The translations under genes were made by a program, and so were the position numbers. From Streptomyces sp. NBC_00691 (lineage in GTDB: Bacteria > Actinomycetota > Actinomycetes > Streptomycetales > Streptomycetaceae), in the NCBI RefSeq assembly GCF_036226665.1, contig NZ_CP109007.1:3946501-4010500 (forward strand): a DNA stretch of 64,000 bases, given 5' to 3'. Positions 1 to 7,503 of this stretch are shown one piece after another. Each line of letters opens with the position of its first letter. Position 1 is the stretch's first letter. The notes beneath the pieces are model-generated. The model made no database searches and was not told the DNA's origin. It was given only the letters and a program-made list of their open reading frames with translations.

Positions 1-94
1 GCGTCGGTGTCGGGGTCGGACCGGTCCCGGCGAGGGAACCCATGCCCAGCACGGACACGATTCCAGCGGTGACCAGCCATCGGACGGTAACCAC
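1..94 (-). CDS. N-terminal fragment of a putative exported protein (partial, runs off the window)
   Basis: A reading frame starting at a GTG at 92-94 runs leftwards to the window edge without a stop. It encodes two positively chargeable residues followed by a hydrophobic stretch (MVTVRWLVTAGIVSVLGMGS) and then a Thr/Pro run, which looks like a signal peptide or lipid-anchor leader followed by a linker. It lies downstream of cobK in the same direction, about 126 bases away. No convincing ribosome-binding site separates this start from others, and the frame stays open upstream, so the start and even the gene are uncertain. The function is unknown. Confidence 0.35.
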   Translation of the reverse strand, partial: MVTVRWLVTAGIVSVLGMGSLAGTGPTPTPT

Positions 95-220
95 GCTTCC
101 ATTGAACGCCCGCCCGGGTCCGCTGTCGCGCGGGAGGAACGGGGCCCGGGCGGGGCCGGGACTCCCACTGCCCGACTCCGGCCGGCAGGAGGCGGGGGCG
201 TGTCGACGACGCCCCCGTCC

Positions 221-952
221 TCACGTGAGGCGCGACCGCACCCACATCGCGGCCTCCCCGGGGGTCGCCGCCACCGGCACGCCCTCCGGGACCTGGGGGC
301 GGCGGACGACGACGACCGGGAGGCCCGCCTCACGGGCCGCGGTCAGTTTCGGGGCGGTCGCCGCGCCGCCGCTGTCCTTGGTCACCACGACGTCGATCCG
401 GTGGCGGGCGAGGATCTCCCGCTCGCCCTCCAGGGTGAACGGCCCCCGGTCGAGGAGGACCTCAGCTCGGGCCGGCACCGGGGCCTCCGGGGCGTCCACC
501 GAGCGGACCAGGAACCACTCCGGACGGCCCGCGAAGGCCGCGAGGCCCATCCGGCCGGTCGTCAGGAACACCCGGTCGCCGAGGCCGTCGAGAGCCCCGG
601 CCGCCGCCTCCAGGGACGCCACGGAACGCCAGTCGTCGCCCTCCCCCGGGACCCAGCCTGGGCGGCGCAGCGCCAGCAGGGGAACATGGGCGGTGGCGGC
701 CGCCCGGGCCGCGTTGAAGCTGATCCGCTCGGCGAAGGGATGCGTGGCGTCGATGACCGCGTCCACGGCGTGCCCGCCGATCCACTCCACGAGCCCGTCG
801 ACCCCGCCGAACCCGCCGATCCGGACCTCGCCCTCGGGCAGCCGGGGGCTCGCCACCCGCCCCGCGAGGGAGCTGGTGACCCGGGCCTCGGCGTGCAGCA
901 GTCCCGCCAGGGCGCGGGCCTCGGTGGTCCCCCCGAGAATGAGTATGTGCAC
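221..952 (-). CDS. cobK: Precorrin-6A reductase (CobK/CbiJ family)
   Basis: This enzyme reduces the precorrin-6A macrocycle with NADPH during corrin ring assembly in the cytoplasm. The 243-aa length is normal for the family. The N-terminus has the glycine-rich family opening HILILGGTTEAR (residues 2-13), followed by DATHPFAE (about 68-75), a TTGR turn (131-134) and TKDSGG (191-196), all typical of CobK/CbiJ. The start is a GTG at 950-952. The gene is divergent from cbiD with only 12 bases between start codons, so its promoter must overlap the cbiD coding region or be very compact. Either the cobalt-containing or cobalt-free substrate form is possible. Confidence 0.93.
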   Translation of the reverse strand: MHILILGGTTEARALAGLLHAEARVTSSLAGRVASPRLPEGEVRIGGFGGVDGLVEWIGGHAVDAVIDATHPFAERISFNAARAAATAHVPLLALRRPGWVPGEGDDWRSVASLEAAAGALDGLGDRVFLTTGRMGLAAFAGRPEWFLVRSVDAPEAPVPARAEVLLDRGPFTLEGEREILARHRIDVVVTKDSGGAATAPKLTAAREAGLPVVVVRRPQVPEGVPVAATPGEAAMWVRSRLT

Positions 953-964
953 AGGAGCCTCTTC

Positions 965-2089
965 GTGACTTCAGGCGGCGGGCGTGAGGCCCAACTCAAG
1001 CACACGGGTCTCCGCCCGGGCTGGACGACGGGCGCCTGCGCGACGGCGGCCACAACGGCCGCGTACACGGCGCTCCTGACCGGCGATTTCCCCGACCCGG
1101 TGACCGTCACGCTGCCGAAGGGGCAGACGCCGTCCTTCGCGCTCACGGCGGAGTCCCTCGGCGCCGGTACGGCCATGGCCGCCGTGACCAAGGACGCGGG
1201 CGACGACCCGGACGTCACGCACGGCGCCGTGATCCGCTCGACGGTACGGCTCCTGCCGGCCGGCTCGGGCGTCGTCTTCCGGGCCGGTGAGGGCGTCGGT
1301 ACGGTCACGCTGCCGGGCCTGCCCCTGGAGGTCGGCGAACCGGCGATCAACCCGGTGCCCCGGCAGCTGATGCGGGAGCACGTGGCGGAGGTCGCGGCCC
1401 GGCACGGCGGGAGCGGCGACGTCGAGATCACCGTCTCCGTCGACGACGGCGCCGAGATCGCCCGCTCCACCTGGAACCCCCGGATCGGCATCCTGGGCGG
1501 CCTGTCGATCCTCGGCACGACGGGGGTCGTGGTCCCCTACTCGTGCTCGGCGTGGATCGACTCGATCCGCCGGGGCGTCGACGTGGCCCGTGCGGGCGGT
1601 CTGACGCACGTGGCGGGCTGCACGGGCTCGACGTCCGAGCGGACGGTCGCGGGCCTCTACGAGCTGCCGGAGATCGCGCTCCTCGACATGGGCGACTTCG
1701 CGGGCGCGGTCCTCAAGTACATCCGCCGGCACCCCGTCGACCGCCTCACGATCTGCGGCGGCTTCGCCAAGCTCTCCAAGCTGGCCGCCGGCCACCTGGA
1801 CCTCCACTCGGCCCGCTCCCAGGTCGACAAGGGCTTCCTGGCGGAGCTGGCCCGCACGGGCGGCGCCTCCGAGGCCCTCGCCGCGGAGATCGCCGAGGCC
1901 AACACGGGACTCGCCGCGCTCCGCCTCTGCGAGGCCGCGGGCGTGCCCCTCGGCGACCTCGTCGCCGCCCGCGCCCGCGACGAGTCCCTCGCGGTCCTGC
2001 GGGGCGCTCCGGTGGCGGTGGACGTGATCTGCGTCGACCGGGCGGGCACGGTGGTGGGACGGTCGGAGGCGGCGGGGCCGGGCGCGTAG
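965..2089 (+). CDS. cbiD: Cobalt-precorrin-5B C1-methyltransferase
   Basis: CbiD methylates C1 of the cobalt-precorrin-5B ring using S-adenosylmethionine, the step before CobK. The 374-aa product carries the family signature GWTTGACATAA at residues 19-29, and GCTGST in the middle. The open frame extends far upstream through cobK in antisense, but GTG at 965 is preceded by AGGAG at 953-957 with seven bases of spacing, which fixes the start. CbiD belongs to the early-cobalt (anaerobic-type) route; the aerobic pathway uses CobF instead. Its presence beside CobK, CobL and CobM suggests the mixed or cobalt-early pathway usual in actinobacteria, which is inference from this set. Confidence 0.93.
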   Translation: MTSGGGREAQLKHTGLRPGWTTGACATAATTAAYTALLTGDFPDPVTVTLPKGQTPSFALTAESLGAGTAMAAVTKDAGDDPDVTHGAVIRSTVRLLPAGSGVVFRAGEGVGTVTLPGLPLEVGEPAINPVPRQLMREHVAEVAARHGGSGDVEITVSVDDGAEIARSTWNPRIGILGGLSILGTTGVVVPYSCSAWIDSIRRGVDVARAGGLTHVAGCTGSTSERTVAGLYELPEIALLDMGDFAGAVLKYIRRHPVDRLTICGGFAKLSKLAAGHLDLHSARSQVDKGFLAELARTGGASEALAAEIAEANTGLAALRLCEAAGVPLGDLVAARARDESLAVLRGAPVAVDVICVDRAGTVVGRSEAAGPGA

Positions 2090-2119
2090 CCCCGCCAGGG
2101 GTGGCCGCTCCCGTCCTGG

Positions 2120-2797
2120 TCAGGCCGCCGGGTAGCCGATCTCGCGCGCGTCCTCGGCGAGGTCCGCGAGCGTCACCTCCGGGTTGAGGGCGGCGACGAT
2201 CTCCGCGGTCAGCGGGCGCAGGGCGAGCACGTGGCGGACGGCCTCGATGTCGACCGGCCGCTCGTAGTAGTCCTCGGCGAACGCCACGTACGCCTCCGCC
2301 GTGCGGTCCGTCAGCAGCTGGAGGAGACGCCCGGAGCCGTCCGGGTCCTCACGGTCCGCCAGGTCCGTGAACTCCACCGGGCCCGTGTGCCATGCGGTGT
2401 CCGCGGGCTCGCGCCACAGACAGGCGGTGGTCACGTGGACCCCGTCCTCGTCCGTGAACGCGGGCTCCGTCAGGTACTCCCGGAACGCCTCCGGAACCCC
2501 GTCGATCACCCCGGGCCACGTGGCCCCGTCCGCGAGCGGCCCGAACGGGCTCATCGGCGACTCGTGGTCGAAGGCGCGCGCGAACGCTCCCGCCGGTGAG
2601 AGGACGATCGTGTACTCGTCGCCCGAGCCGTTCTTCATGGACGCCAGCTGCTCGGTCTCCGACCAGTGCGCGTCGAAGGAGTAGTACCGGCTCTCCCACT
2701 CGGGGCAGAGCACGGCCTCCACCATCGCGAGCCCCCGGCTGTGGTCGCGCAGTTCCTCGATGCCCGGCAGCGCCCGGGCCACGTCGTAGACAGTCAC
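2120..2797 (-). CDS. Conserved hypothetical protein, acidic and soluble
   Basis: A 225-aa product if translation starts at the GTG at 2795-2797 (MTVYDVARALPGIEELRD); an in-frame GTG at 2815 would add six residues. It has no signal peptide or membrane segment and is rich in Asp, Glu and aromatic residues. It contains a segment SYYSFDAHW-like (RYYSFDAHWSETEQLASMKN) that looks like a small alpha/beta protein such as those of SMI1/KNR4-type or immunity-like families, but I do not recognise it securely. It lies tail-to-tail with cbiD, 30 bases apart, and is divergent from the bL37 gene. No function is assigned. Confidence 0.75.
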   Translation of the reverse strand: MTVYDVARALPGIEELRDHSRGLAMVEAVLCPEWESRYYSFDAHWSETEQLASMKNGSGDEYTIVLSPAGAFARAFDHESPMSPFGPLADGATWPGVIDGVPEAFREYLTEPAFTDEDGVHVTTACLWREPADTAWHTGPVEFTDLADREDPDGSGRLLQLLTDRTAEAYVAFAEDYYERPVDIEAVRHVLALRPLTAEIVAALNPEVTLADLAEDAREIGYPAA

Positions 2798-2896
2798 GCC
2801 CCCATGAGACCGCACGGACGCCGGAGGCCGACATGCGGCCCCTGGGTCCCGAACCTAGGCTGGCGAGGGCATACCCCCCGAGCGAGAGGGAGTCCC

Positions 2897-2971
2897 ATGG
2901 CCAAGCGAGGCAACAAGAGGCGCGCCCGCAAGAAGAAGAACGCGAACCACGGCAAGCGGCCCAACGCCTGA
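2897..2971 (+). CDS. Ribosomal protein bL37 (24 aa)
   Basis: A 24-codon gene encoding an extremely basic peptide, MAKRGNKRRARKKK followed by NANHGKRPNA. This matches the actinobacterial large-subunit protein bL37, first seen in mycobacterial ribosome structures, in length, in its MAKRG start, and in its NHGKRPN ending. The start ATG is preceded by GAGAGGGAG at 2884-2892. It is followed at once by a strong hairpin terminator, so it is likely monocistronic. It is below usual gene-calling length and would often be missed. The identification rests on recalled family sequence rather than a search. Confidence 0.85.
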   Translation: MAKRGNKRRARKKKNANHGKRPNA

Positions 2972-2985
2972 CGCCGTCCCCGCAC

Positions 2986-3017
2986 GGGGCCCCGGGGATC
3001 GGACTCCCCGGGGCCCC
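2986..3017. terminator. Hairpin terminator between bL37 and cobM
   Basis: A perfect 13-bp stem (GGGGCCCCGGGGA / TCCCCGGGGCCCC) with a 6-base loop lies between the stops of the convergent bL37 and cobM genes. It lacks a clear T-run, as is usual in Streptomyces, and being symmetrical could act in both directions. Confidence 0.8.
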
Positions 3018-3041
3018 GGCGCGTTCCGGGTCCGGGCGGGT

Positions 3042-3791
3042 TCAGCAGGCGTGGCGGTCGCGGGCCGGGTCGTACAGGTGGCTGTCGCGGAACTCCGAGG
3101 CGCCCAGTGTGCGGCCGACCAGGATGACCGCCGTCTTCGTGATGCCGGCGTCCTTCAGCTGGGCCGCGATGTCCTCCAGTGTGCCCCGCAGCACGATCTC
3201 GTCGGGGCGGCTGGCCATCGCCACGACCGCGGCCGGGCAGTCGGCGCCGTAGTGGGGGACGAGTTCGTCGACGACCCGGTCCACGTACCGCGCGGCCAGG
3301 TGCAGGACGAGCAGCGCGCCGCTGCGGCCCAGGGTCGCCAGGTCCTCGCCCTCGGGCATCGGCGTGGCCTGCTGGGCGACGCGGGTGAGGATGACCGTCT
3401 GGCCGACCGTGGGGACGGTCAGCTCCCGCTTGAGGGCCGCCGCGGCCGCCGCGAAGGCCGGGACGCCGGGGACGACCTCGTACGGGATGCCCGCCGCGTC
3501 CAGGCGGCGCATCTGCTCGGCCATCGCGCTGAACACCGACGGGTCGCCCGAGTGCAGCCGGGCCACGTCCTGGCCGGCCTCGTGGGCGGCGGTGATCTCG
3601 GCGACGATCTGGTCCAGGTCCATCCGCGCCGTGTCGACGAGCCGTGCCTCCGGCGGGCACTCGGCGAGCAGCTCGGTCGGCACGAGGGAGCCCGCGTACA
3701 GGCAGACCCCGCACGTCGCGAGCGTCCGCGCGCCGCGCACGGTGATCAGGTCGGCCGCGCCGGGACCCGCGCCGATGAAGTAGACGGTCAT
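3042..3791 (-). CDS. cobM: Precorrin-4 C11-methyltransferase (CobM/CbiF)
   Basis: This SAM-dependent uroporphyrin-III-C-methyltransferase-fold enzyme adds the C11 methyl group to precorrin-4. The 249-aa product starts MTVYFIGAGPGAADLITVRG, the family's first glycine-rich motif, and has LHSGDPSVFSA at about 79-89 and the GITKTAVILVG segment near the C-terminus that forms the SAM pocket. Its ATG (3789-3791) overlaps the stop of cobL (3788-3790) as ATGA, so it is probably the second gene of a translationally coupled cobL-cobM operon. It ends just before the hairpin at 2986-3017. Confidence 0.95.
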   Translation of the reverse strand: MTVYFIGAGPGAADLITVRGARTLATCGVCLYAGSLVPTELLAECPPEARLVDTARMDLDQIVAEITAAHEAGQDVARLHSGDPSVFSAMAEQMRRLDAAGIPYEVVPGVPAFAAAAAALKRELTVPTVGQTVILTRVAQQATPMPEGEDLATLGRSGALLVLHLAARYVDRVVDELVPHYGADCPAAVVAMASRPDEIVLRGTLEDIAAQLKDAGITKTAVILVGRTLGASEFRDSHLYDPARDRHAC

Positions 3792-5014
3792 CGCTCTTCA
3801 GAACCTTTCGTTACGGACCACTGCGTGACCGGCATCGCCTGGCGCCAGCCGGTGAAGCCGCCGACGGGGACGGCGGCGGCCACGGCGAGCCGGACCAGTT
3901 CGCCGCCGTGGCGGCGGTAGCGGTCGGCGAGCAGCGCCTCGGACTCCAGCGTCACGGTGTTCGCGACGAGCCGGCCGCCGGCGGGCAGCGCGTCCCAGCA
4001 CGCGTCGAGGAGGCCGGGGGCGGTGAGGCCGCCGCCGATGAAGATCGCGTCGGGGGCCGGGAGGGCGGCGAGCCCCTCCGGGGCCGAGGCCGTCACCACT
4101 CGCAGGGAGGGGACGCCGAGGCGGTCGGCGTTCCGGGCGATCCGCGCCGCACGTTCCGCCGACTTCTCGACCGCCACCGCCCGGCAGGAGCGGTGGGCGC
4201 GTGTCCATTCGATGCCGATGGAGCCGGAGCCGCCGCCGATGTCCCAGAGGAGTTCGCCGGGCGCGGGCGCGAGGGCGGCGAGCGTGGCGGCGCGCACGTA
4301 CCGCTTGGTGAGCTGCCCGTCGTGCTCGTACGCCTCGTCCGGCAGCCCGGGCACCACGCCGAGCCGGAGCGCGTCCGGGTCCCGCGCGCAGTCGAGGGCG
4401 AGTACGTGGAGCGCGTCGGTCCGCTCGTACGGCCAGTCGGCGGCGGTCCCGTCGAGGAGCCGCTCGCGGTCCCCGCCGAGCTGCTCCAGGACGCGGATCC
4501 GGGTGCCGCCCCAGCCGCTCTCGCGGAGCAGGGCCGCGACCCGCGCGGGGGTCTCCGGGCCCTCGCCGAGGACGAGGAGCCGGCGGCCGGGGTGGAGCTG
4601 GGCGGACAGCGCGGCGAGGGGCCGGGCGACGAGCGAGACGGTCTCGACGGCCTCCAGGGGCCAGCCGAGCCGGGCGGCGGCGTAGGAGACGGAGGACGGG
4701 TGCGGGTGGATCCGGAGGCGGTCGGCGCCGACGGCGTCGGCGAGGGTGCGGCCGATGCCGTAGAAGGAGGGGTCGCCGCTGGCGAGGACGGCGATCGTCC
4801 GGCCCTCGTGGGCGGCGAGCAGTCCGGGGACGGCGGGGCGGAGCGGGGAGGGCCAGCGGACGCGCTCGCCGGGGCAGTCGCCGGCCGGGAGGAGGTCGAG
4901 CTGACGGGGGGCGCCGATCAGGACCTCGGCGGTCCGCAGGACTCGGCGGGAGCTCTCGGGGAGTCCTTCCCAGCCGTCCGCGCCGATTCCGACGACCGCT
5001 ATCGCACCGTTCAC
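3788..5014 (-). CDS. cobL: Precorrin-6Y C5,15-methyltransferase (decarboxylating), CbiE-CbiT fusion
   Basis: CobL methylates C5 and C15 of precorrin-6B and decarboxylates the C12 acetate. The product is 408 aa when started at GTG 5012-5014 (VNGAIAVVGIGADG), the usual CobL length; the open frame continues upstream, but that extension has no family sequence. Residues 1 to about 200 form the CbiE tetrapyrrole-methylase domain (VVGIGADGWEG, LASGDPSFYGIG), and about 205 to 400 form the CbiT Rossmann methyltransferase with its SAM motif DIGGGSGSIGIEW. It overlaps cobM by four bases. No B12-box or riboswitch-like structure is evident upstream. Confidence 0.93.
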   Translation of the reverse strand: MNGAIAVVGIGADGWEGLPESSRRVLRTAEVLIGAPRQLDLLPAGDCPGERVRWPSPLRPAVPGLLAAHEGRTIAVLASGDPSFYGIGRTLADAVGADRLRIHPHPSSVSYAAARLGWPLEAVETVSLVARPLAALSAQLHPGRRLLVLGEGPETPARVAALLRESGWGGTRIRVLEQLGGDRERLLDGTAADWPYERTDALHVLALDCARDPDALRLGVVPGLPDEAYEHDGQLTKRYVRAATLAALAPAPGELLWDIGGGSGSIGIEWTRAHRSCRAVAVEKSAERAARIARNADRLGVPSLRVVTASAPEGLAALPAPDAIFIGGGLTAPGLLDACWDALPAGGRLVANTVTLESEALLADRYRRHGGELVRLAVAAAVPVGGFTGWRQAMPVTQWSVTKGSEER

Positions 5015-5152
5015 GTCGGCGACTCTACGTGAGGGCCGTTTTCCGGCGGTACGTGGCGGGCCCCACTCGGGCCTCTCCGGCGGCCCCTGCTTCTGGGCGT
5101 TCTGCCCTACGGAGAAGAGGATCCGGACGAAGCCGGCGAACGCGTGCGTCGC

Positions 5153-5188
5153 GAAGACGTACACGAAGACGTACACGAAGGCGTACGG
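5153..5188. repeat. Three tandem copies of a 12-bp unit
   Basis: The unit GAAGACGTACAC occurs at 5153-5164 and 5165-5176, and a diverged copy GAAGGCGTACGG follows at 5177-5188. It lies in the 258-bp spacer between cobL and the monooxygenase gene. It may be simple slippage sequence; no role is evident. Confidence 0.6.
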
Positions 5189-5227
5189 GCCGGAATAGAC
5201 GGCGGGGTGGCACCGTTGAGCCGGATA

Positions 5228-5241
5228 GTTTAAGCTTCAAC
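5228..5241. promoter_or_regulatory. Near-palindromic operator candidate, MarR-like
   Basis: GTTTAAGCTTCAAC is palindromic at 12 of 14 positions and sits about 40 bases upstream of the monooxygenase start, in a short AT-richer patch in otherwise GC-rich DNA. The centre AAGCTT with flanking TTNAA resembles operators of MarR-family repressors. No MarR gene is adjacent, so the regulator is unknown. Confidence 0.4.
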
Positions 5242-5281
5242 CACTAGCCGCGAGGCACCAGGAACGCGAGAGGTGAGCACG

Positions 5282-6370
5282 ATGCAGTTCGGGATCTTCA
5301 CCGTCGGCGACGTGACGACCGACCCCACCACCGGCCGCACCCCCACCGAGCACGAGCGGATCAAGAACACCGTCGCCATCGCGCTCAAGGCCGAGGAGGT
5401 CGGGCTGGACGTCTTCGCGACCGGTGAACACCACAACCCGCCGTTCGTGCCCTCCTCCCCCACCACCCTCCTCGGGCACATCGCCGCCCGTACGGAGAAC
5501 CTGATCCTCTCCACCTCCACCACGCTGATCACCACCAACGACCCGGTGAAGATCGCCGAGGACTACGCGACCCTCCAGCACCTCGCCGACGGCCGCGTGG
5601 ACCTGATGATGGGCCGCGGCAACACAGGCCCCGTCTACCCGTGGTTCGGCCAGGACATCCGGCAGGGCATCCCGCTCGCCATCGAGAACTACGCGCTCCT
5701 CCACAAGCTGTGGAGGGAGGACGTGGTCGACTGGGAGGGAAAGTTCCGCTCCGCCCTCCAGGGCTTCACCTCCACCCCGCGCCCGCTCGACGACGTCCCG
5801 CCGTTCGTCTGGCACGGCTCCATCCGCTCCCCGGAGATCGCCGAGCAGGCCGCCTACTACGGCGACGGGTTCTTCGCGAACCACATCTTCTGGCCCAAGC
5901 AGCACACCGAGAAGATGGTCCGCCTCTACCGCCAGCGGTACGCCCACTACGGCCACGGCACCCCCGAGCAGGCGATCGTCGGCCTCGGCGGCCAGGTGTT
6001 CATGCGCAAGAACTCGCAGGACGCGATACGGGAGTTCCGCCCGTACTTCGACAACGCGCCGGTCTACGGCCACGGCCCCTCCCTGGAGGAGTTCTCCCGG
6101 GAGACCCCGCTGACCGTCGGATCGCCGCAGGAGGTCATCGAGCGCACCCTGTCCTTCCGCGACTACGTGGGTGACTACCAGCGCCAGCTGTTCCTGGTCG
6201 ACCACGCGGGACTGCCGCTCAAGACCGTCCTGGAGCAGCTCGACATCCTCGGCGAGGAGGTCGTGCCGGTGCTGCGCAAGGAGTTCGCGAACCTGCGCCC
6301 GGCCGGCGTCCCGGACTCCGCGCCGCTCCACCCCGCCGTCCTGAAGACCCGTACCCGGAAGGAGTCGTAA
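5282..6370 (+). CDS. Luciferase-like FMN-dependent monooxygenase, CE1758 family
   Basis: A 362-aa TIM-barrel flavin monooxygenase of the LLM class, expected to use reduced FMN supplied by a partner reductase. Family features include MQFGIFTVGDV at the N-terminus, ATGEHHNPPF near residue 45, GRVDLMMGRG in the middle, and TVGSPQEVIERTL near the C-terminus. The ATG at 5282 is chosen over a GTG at 5273 because GAGAGG (5268-5273) then has eight bases of spacing. It is followed after three bases by the FMN reductase, the paired arrangement known for the CE1758/CE1759 families. The substrate is unknown. Confidence 0.9.
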   Translation: MQFGIFTVGDVTTDPTTGRTPTEHERIKNTVAIALKAEEVGLDVFATGEHHNPPFVPSSPTTLLGHIAARTENLILSTSTTLITTNDPVKIAEDYATLQHLADGRVDLMMGRGNTGPVYPWFGQDIRQGIPLAIENYALLHKLWREDVVDWEGKFRSALQGFTSTPRPLDDVPPFVWHGSIRSPEIAEQAAYYGDGFFANHIFWPKQHTEKMVRLYRQRYAHYGHGTPEQAIVGLGGQVFMRKNSQDAIREFRPYFDNAPVYGHGPSLEEFSRETPLTVGSPQEVIERTLSFRDYVGDYQRQLFLVDHAGLPLKTVLEQLDILGEEVVPVLRKEFANLRPAGVPDSAPLHPAVLKTRTRKES

Positions 6371-6373
6371 GCC

Positions 6374-7012
6374 ATGCGGACCCTCAAGCTGGTCGCCGTC
6401 TCCGCCGGCCTCAGCTCGCCCTCCTCCACCCGCCTCCTCGCCGACCGGCTCCTCCAGGCGGCGCGCCACCGGCTGGCCGAGCAGGAGTACGCCGTCGACG
6501 TCCAGGTCGTCGAACTGCGCGACCTGGCCGTGGACATCGCGAACAACCTCGTGACCGGCTTCCCCTCCGGGCGGCTCCAGGACGCGATCGACGCGGTGGC
6601 CGGCGCGGACGGGGTCATCGCCGTGACCCCGGTCTTCACCGCCTCGTACAGCGGTCTGTTCAAGTCGTTCTTCGACCTGATCGACCCGGTCGCGCTGACC
6701 GGCACCCCGGTCCTCGTCGGGGCGACCGGCGGCACCGCCCGGCACTCGCTCGTCCTGGACCACGCGCTGCGGCCGCTCTTCGCCTATCTGCGGGCCCTCG
6801 TCGTCCCGACCGCCGTCTACGCGGCTTCGGAGGACTGGGGCACGGGCGGCGACACGGCCTCCCCGACGGGATGGAGGGACGGGCTGCCCTCCAGGATCAC
6901 CCGGGCGGGGAACGAGTTCGCGGACACGGTCGCGGCCCGGCCGTCCCGGCCGGCCGACGACGGCGAGGTCGTCCCGTTCGAGAAGCAATTGGCCGATCTG
7001 CGGATGGATTGA
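6374..7012 (+). CDS. LLM-partnered FMN reductase, CE1759 family
   Basis: A 212-aa NADPH-dependent FMN reductase of flavodoxin-like fold. The N-terminus (LKLVAVSAGLSSPSSTRLLAD) is the phosphate-binding loop for FMN, and TPVFTASYSGLFKSFFDLID (about 92-111) is the typical flavin-contact segment. It begins three bases after the monooxygenase stop, so the two are co-transcribed and this protein probably supplies reduced flavin to that monooxygenase. The pairing itself is the strongest evidence for the narrow family assignment. Confidence 0.9.
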   Translation: MRTLKLVAVSAGLSSPSSTRLLADRLLQAARHRLAEQEYAVDVQVVELRDLAVDIANNLVTGFPSGRLQDAIDAVAGADGVIAVTPVFTASYSGLFKSFFDLIDPVALTGTPVLVGATGGTARHSLVLDHALRPLFAYLRALVVPTAVYAASEDWGTGGDTASPTGWRDGLPSRITRAGNEFADTVAARPSRPADDGEVVPFEKQLADLRMD

Positions 7013-7064
7013 TCCTTTTGTTACGTTGTGGGGGAGGGTTCCCGACAACGAACGGAGGTCGGCG

Positions 7065-7493
7065 ATGGCCGGCAGGATCGTGGTGGGCGTGGACGGCTCG
7101 GAACCGTCCCTGAAAGCGCTGCGGTGGGCGGCCGGGCAGGCCGCCCTCACTGGGGACTCCCTCCAGGCGGTCATCGGCTGGGAGTACCCGGCGTCCTGGG
7201 CGGCGGCGCCCGGGGTACCGCCGGACTTCGACCCCCAGATGCTCGCCGAGCAGTCCCTGGACGAGTCCCTGGCCAAGGCGCTCGACCCGGCCGTCGCCGC
7301 CGGCGTGACCCGGACGGTCGTCAGCGGCAACCCGGCCCAGGCTCTGATCGACCAGGCCGAGGGCGCGTCCCTGCTGGTCGTCGGCGACCGCGGCCACACC
7401 GGTTTCAAGGCGGCGGTCCTGGGCTCCGTCTCCAGCAGGGTGACCCAGCACGCCCCGTGCCCGGTGGTGGTCGTACGGGGCACGGACGACTGA
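7065..7493 (+). CDS. Universal stress protein (UspA family), single domain
   Basis: A 142-aa cytoplasmic universal stress protein. The N-terminus IVVGVDGSEPSLKALRWA is the family's first strand and helix, and GDRGHTGFKAAVLGSVS followed by HAPCPVVVVR near the C-terminus is the ATP-binding G-2X-G-9X-G(S/T) motif. The ATG at 7065 follows GGAGG at 7054-7058 with six bases of spacing; longer frames upstream are not needed. A short AT-rich stretch (TCCTTTTGTTACG, 7013-7025) lies before it and may hold its own promoter. In actinobacteria such proteins often belong to hypoxia or stress regulons. Confidence 0.92.
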   Translation: MAGRIVVGVDGSEPSLKALRWAAGQAALTGDSLQAVIGWEYPASWAAAPGVPPDFDPQMLAEQSLDESLAKALDPAVAAGVTRTVVSGNPAQALIDQAEGASLLVVGDRGHTGFKAAVLGSVSSRVTQHAPCPVVVVRGTDD

Positions 7494-7503
7494 CGGGACG
7501 TCC

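Noticed and set aside
1..5300. Cobalamin riboswitch for the cob genes
   Set aside because: No B12-box-like sequence or extended leader was seen. The cobK-cbiD gap is only 12 bases, and the cobL leader shows only a short tandem repeat.
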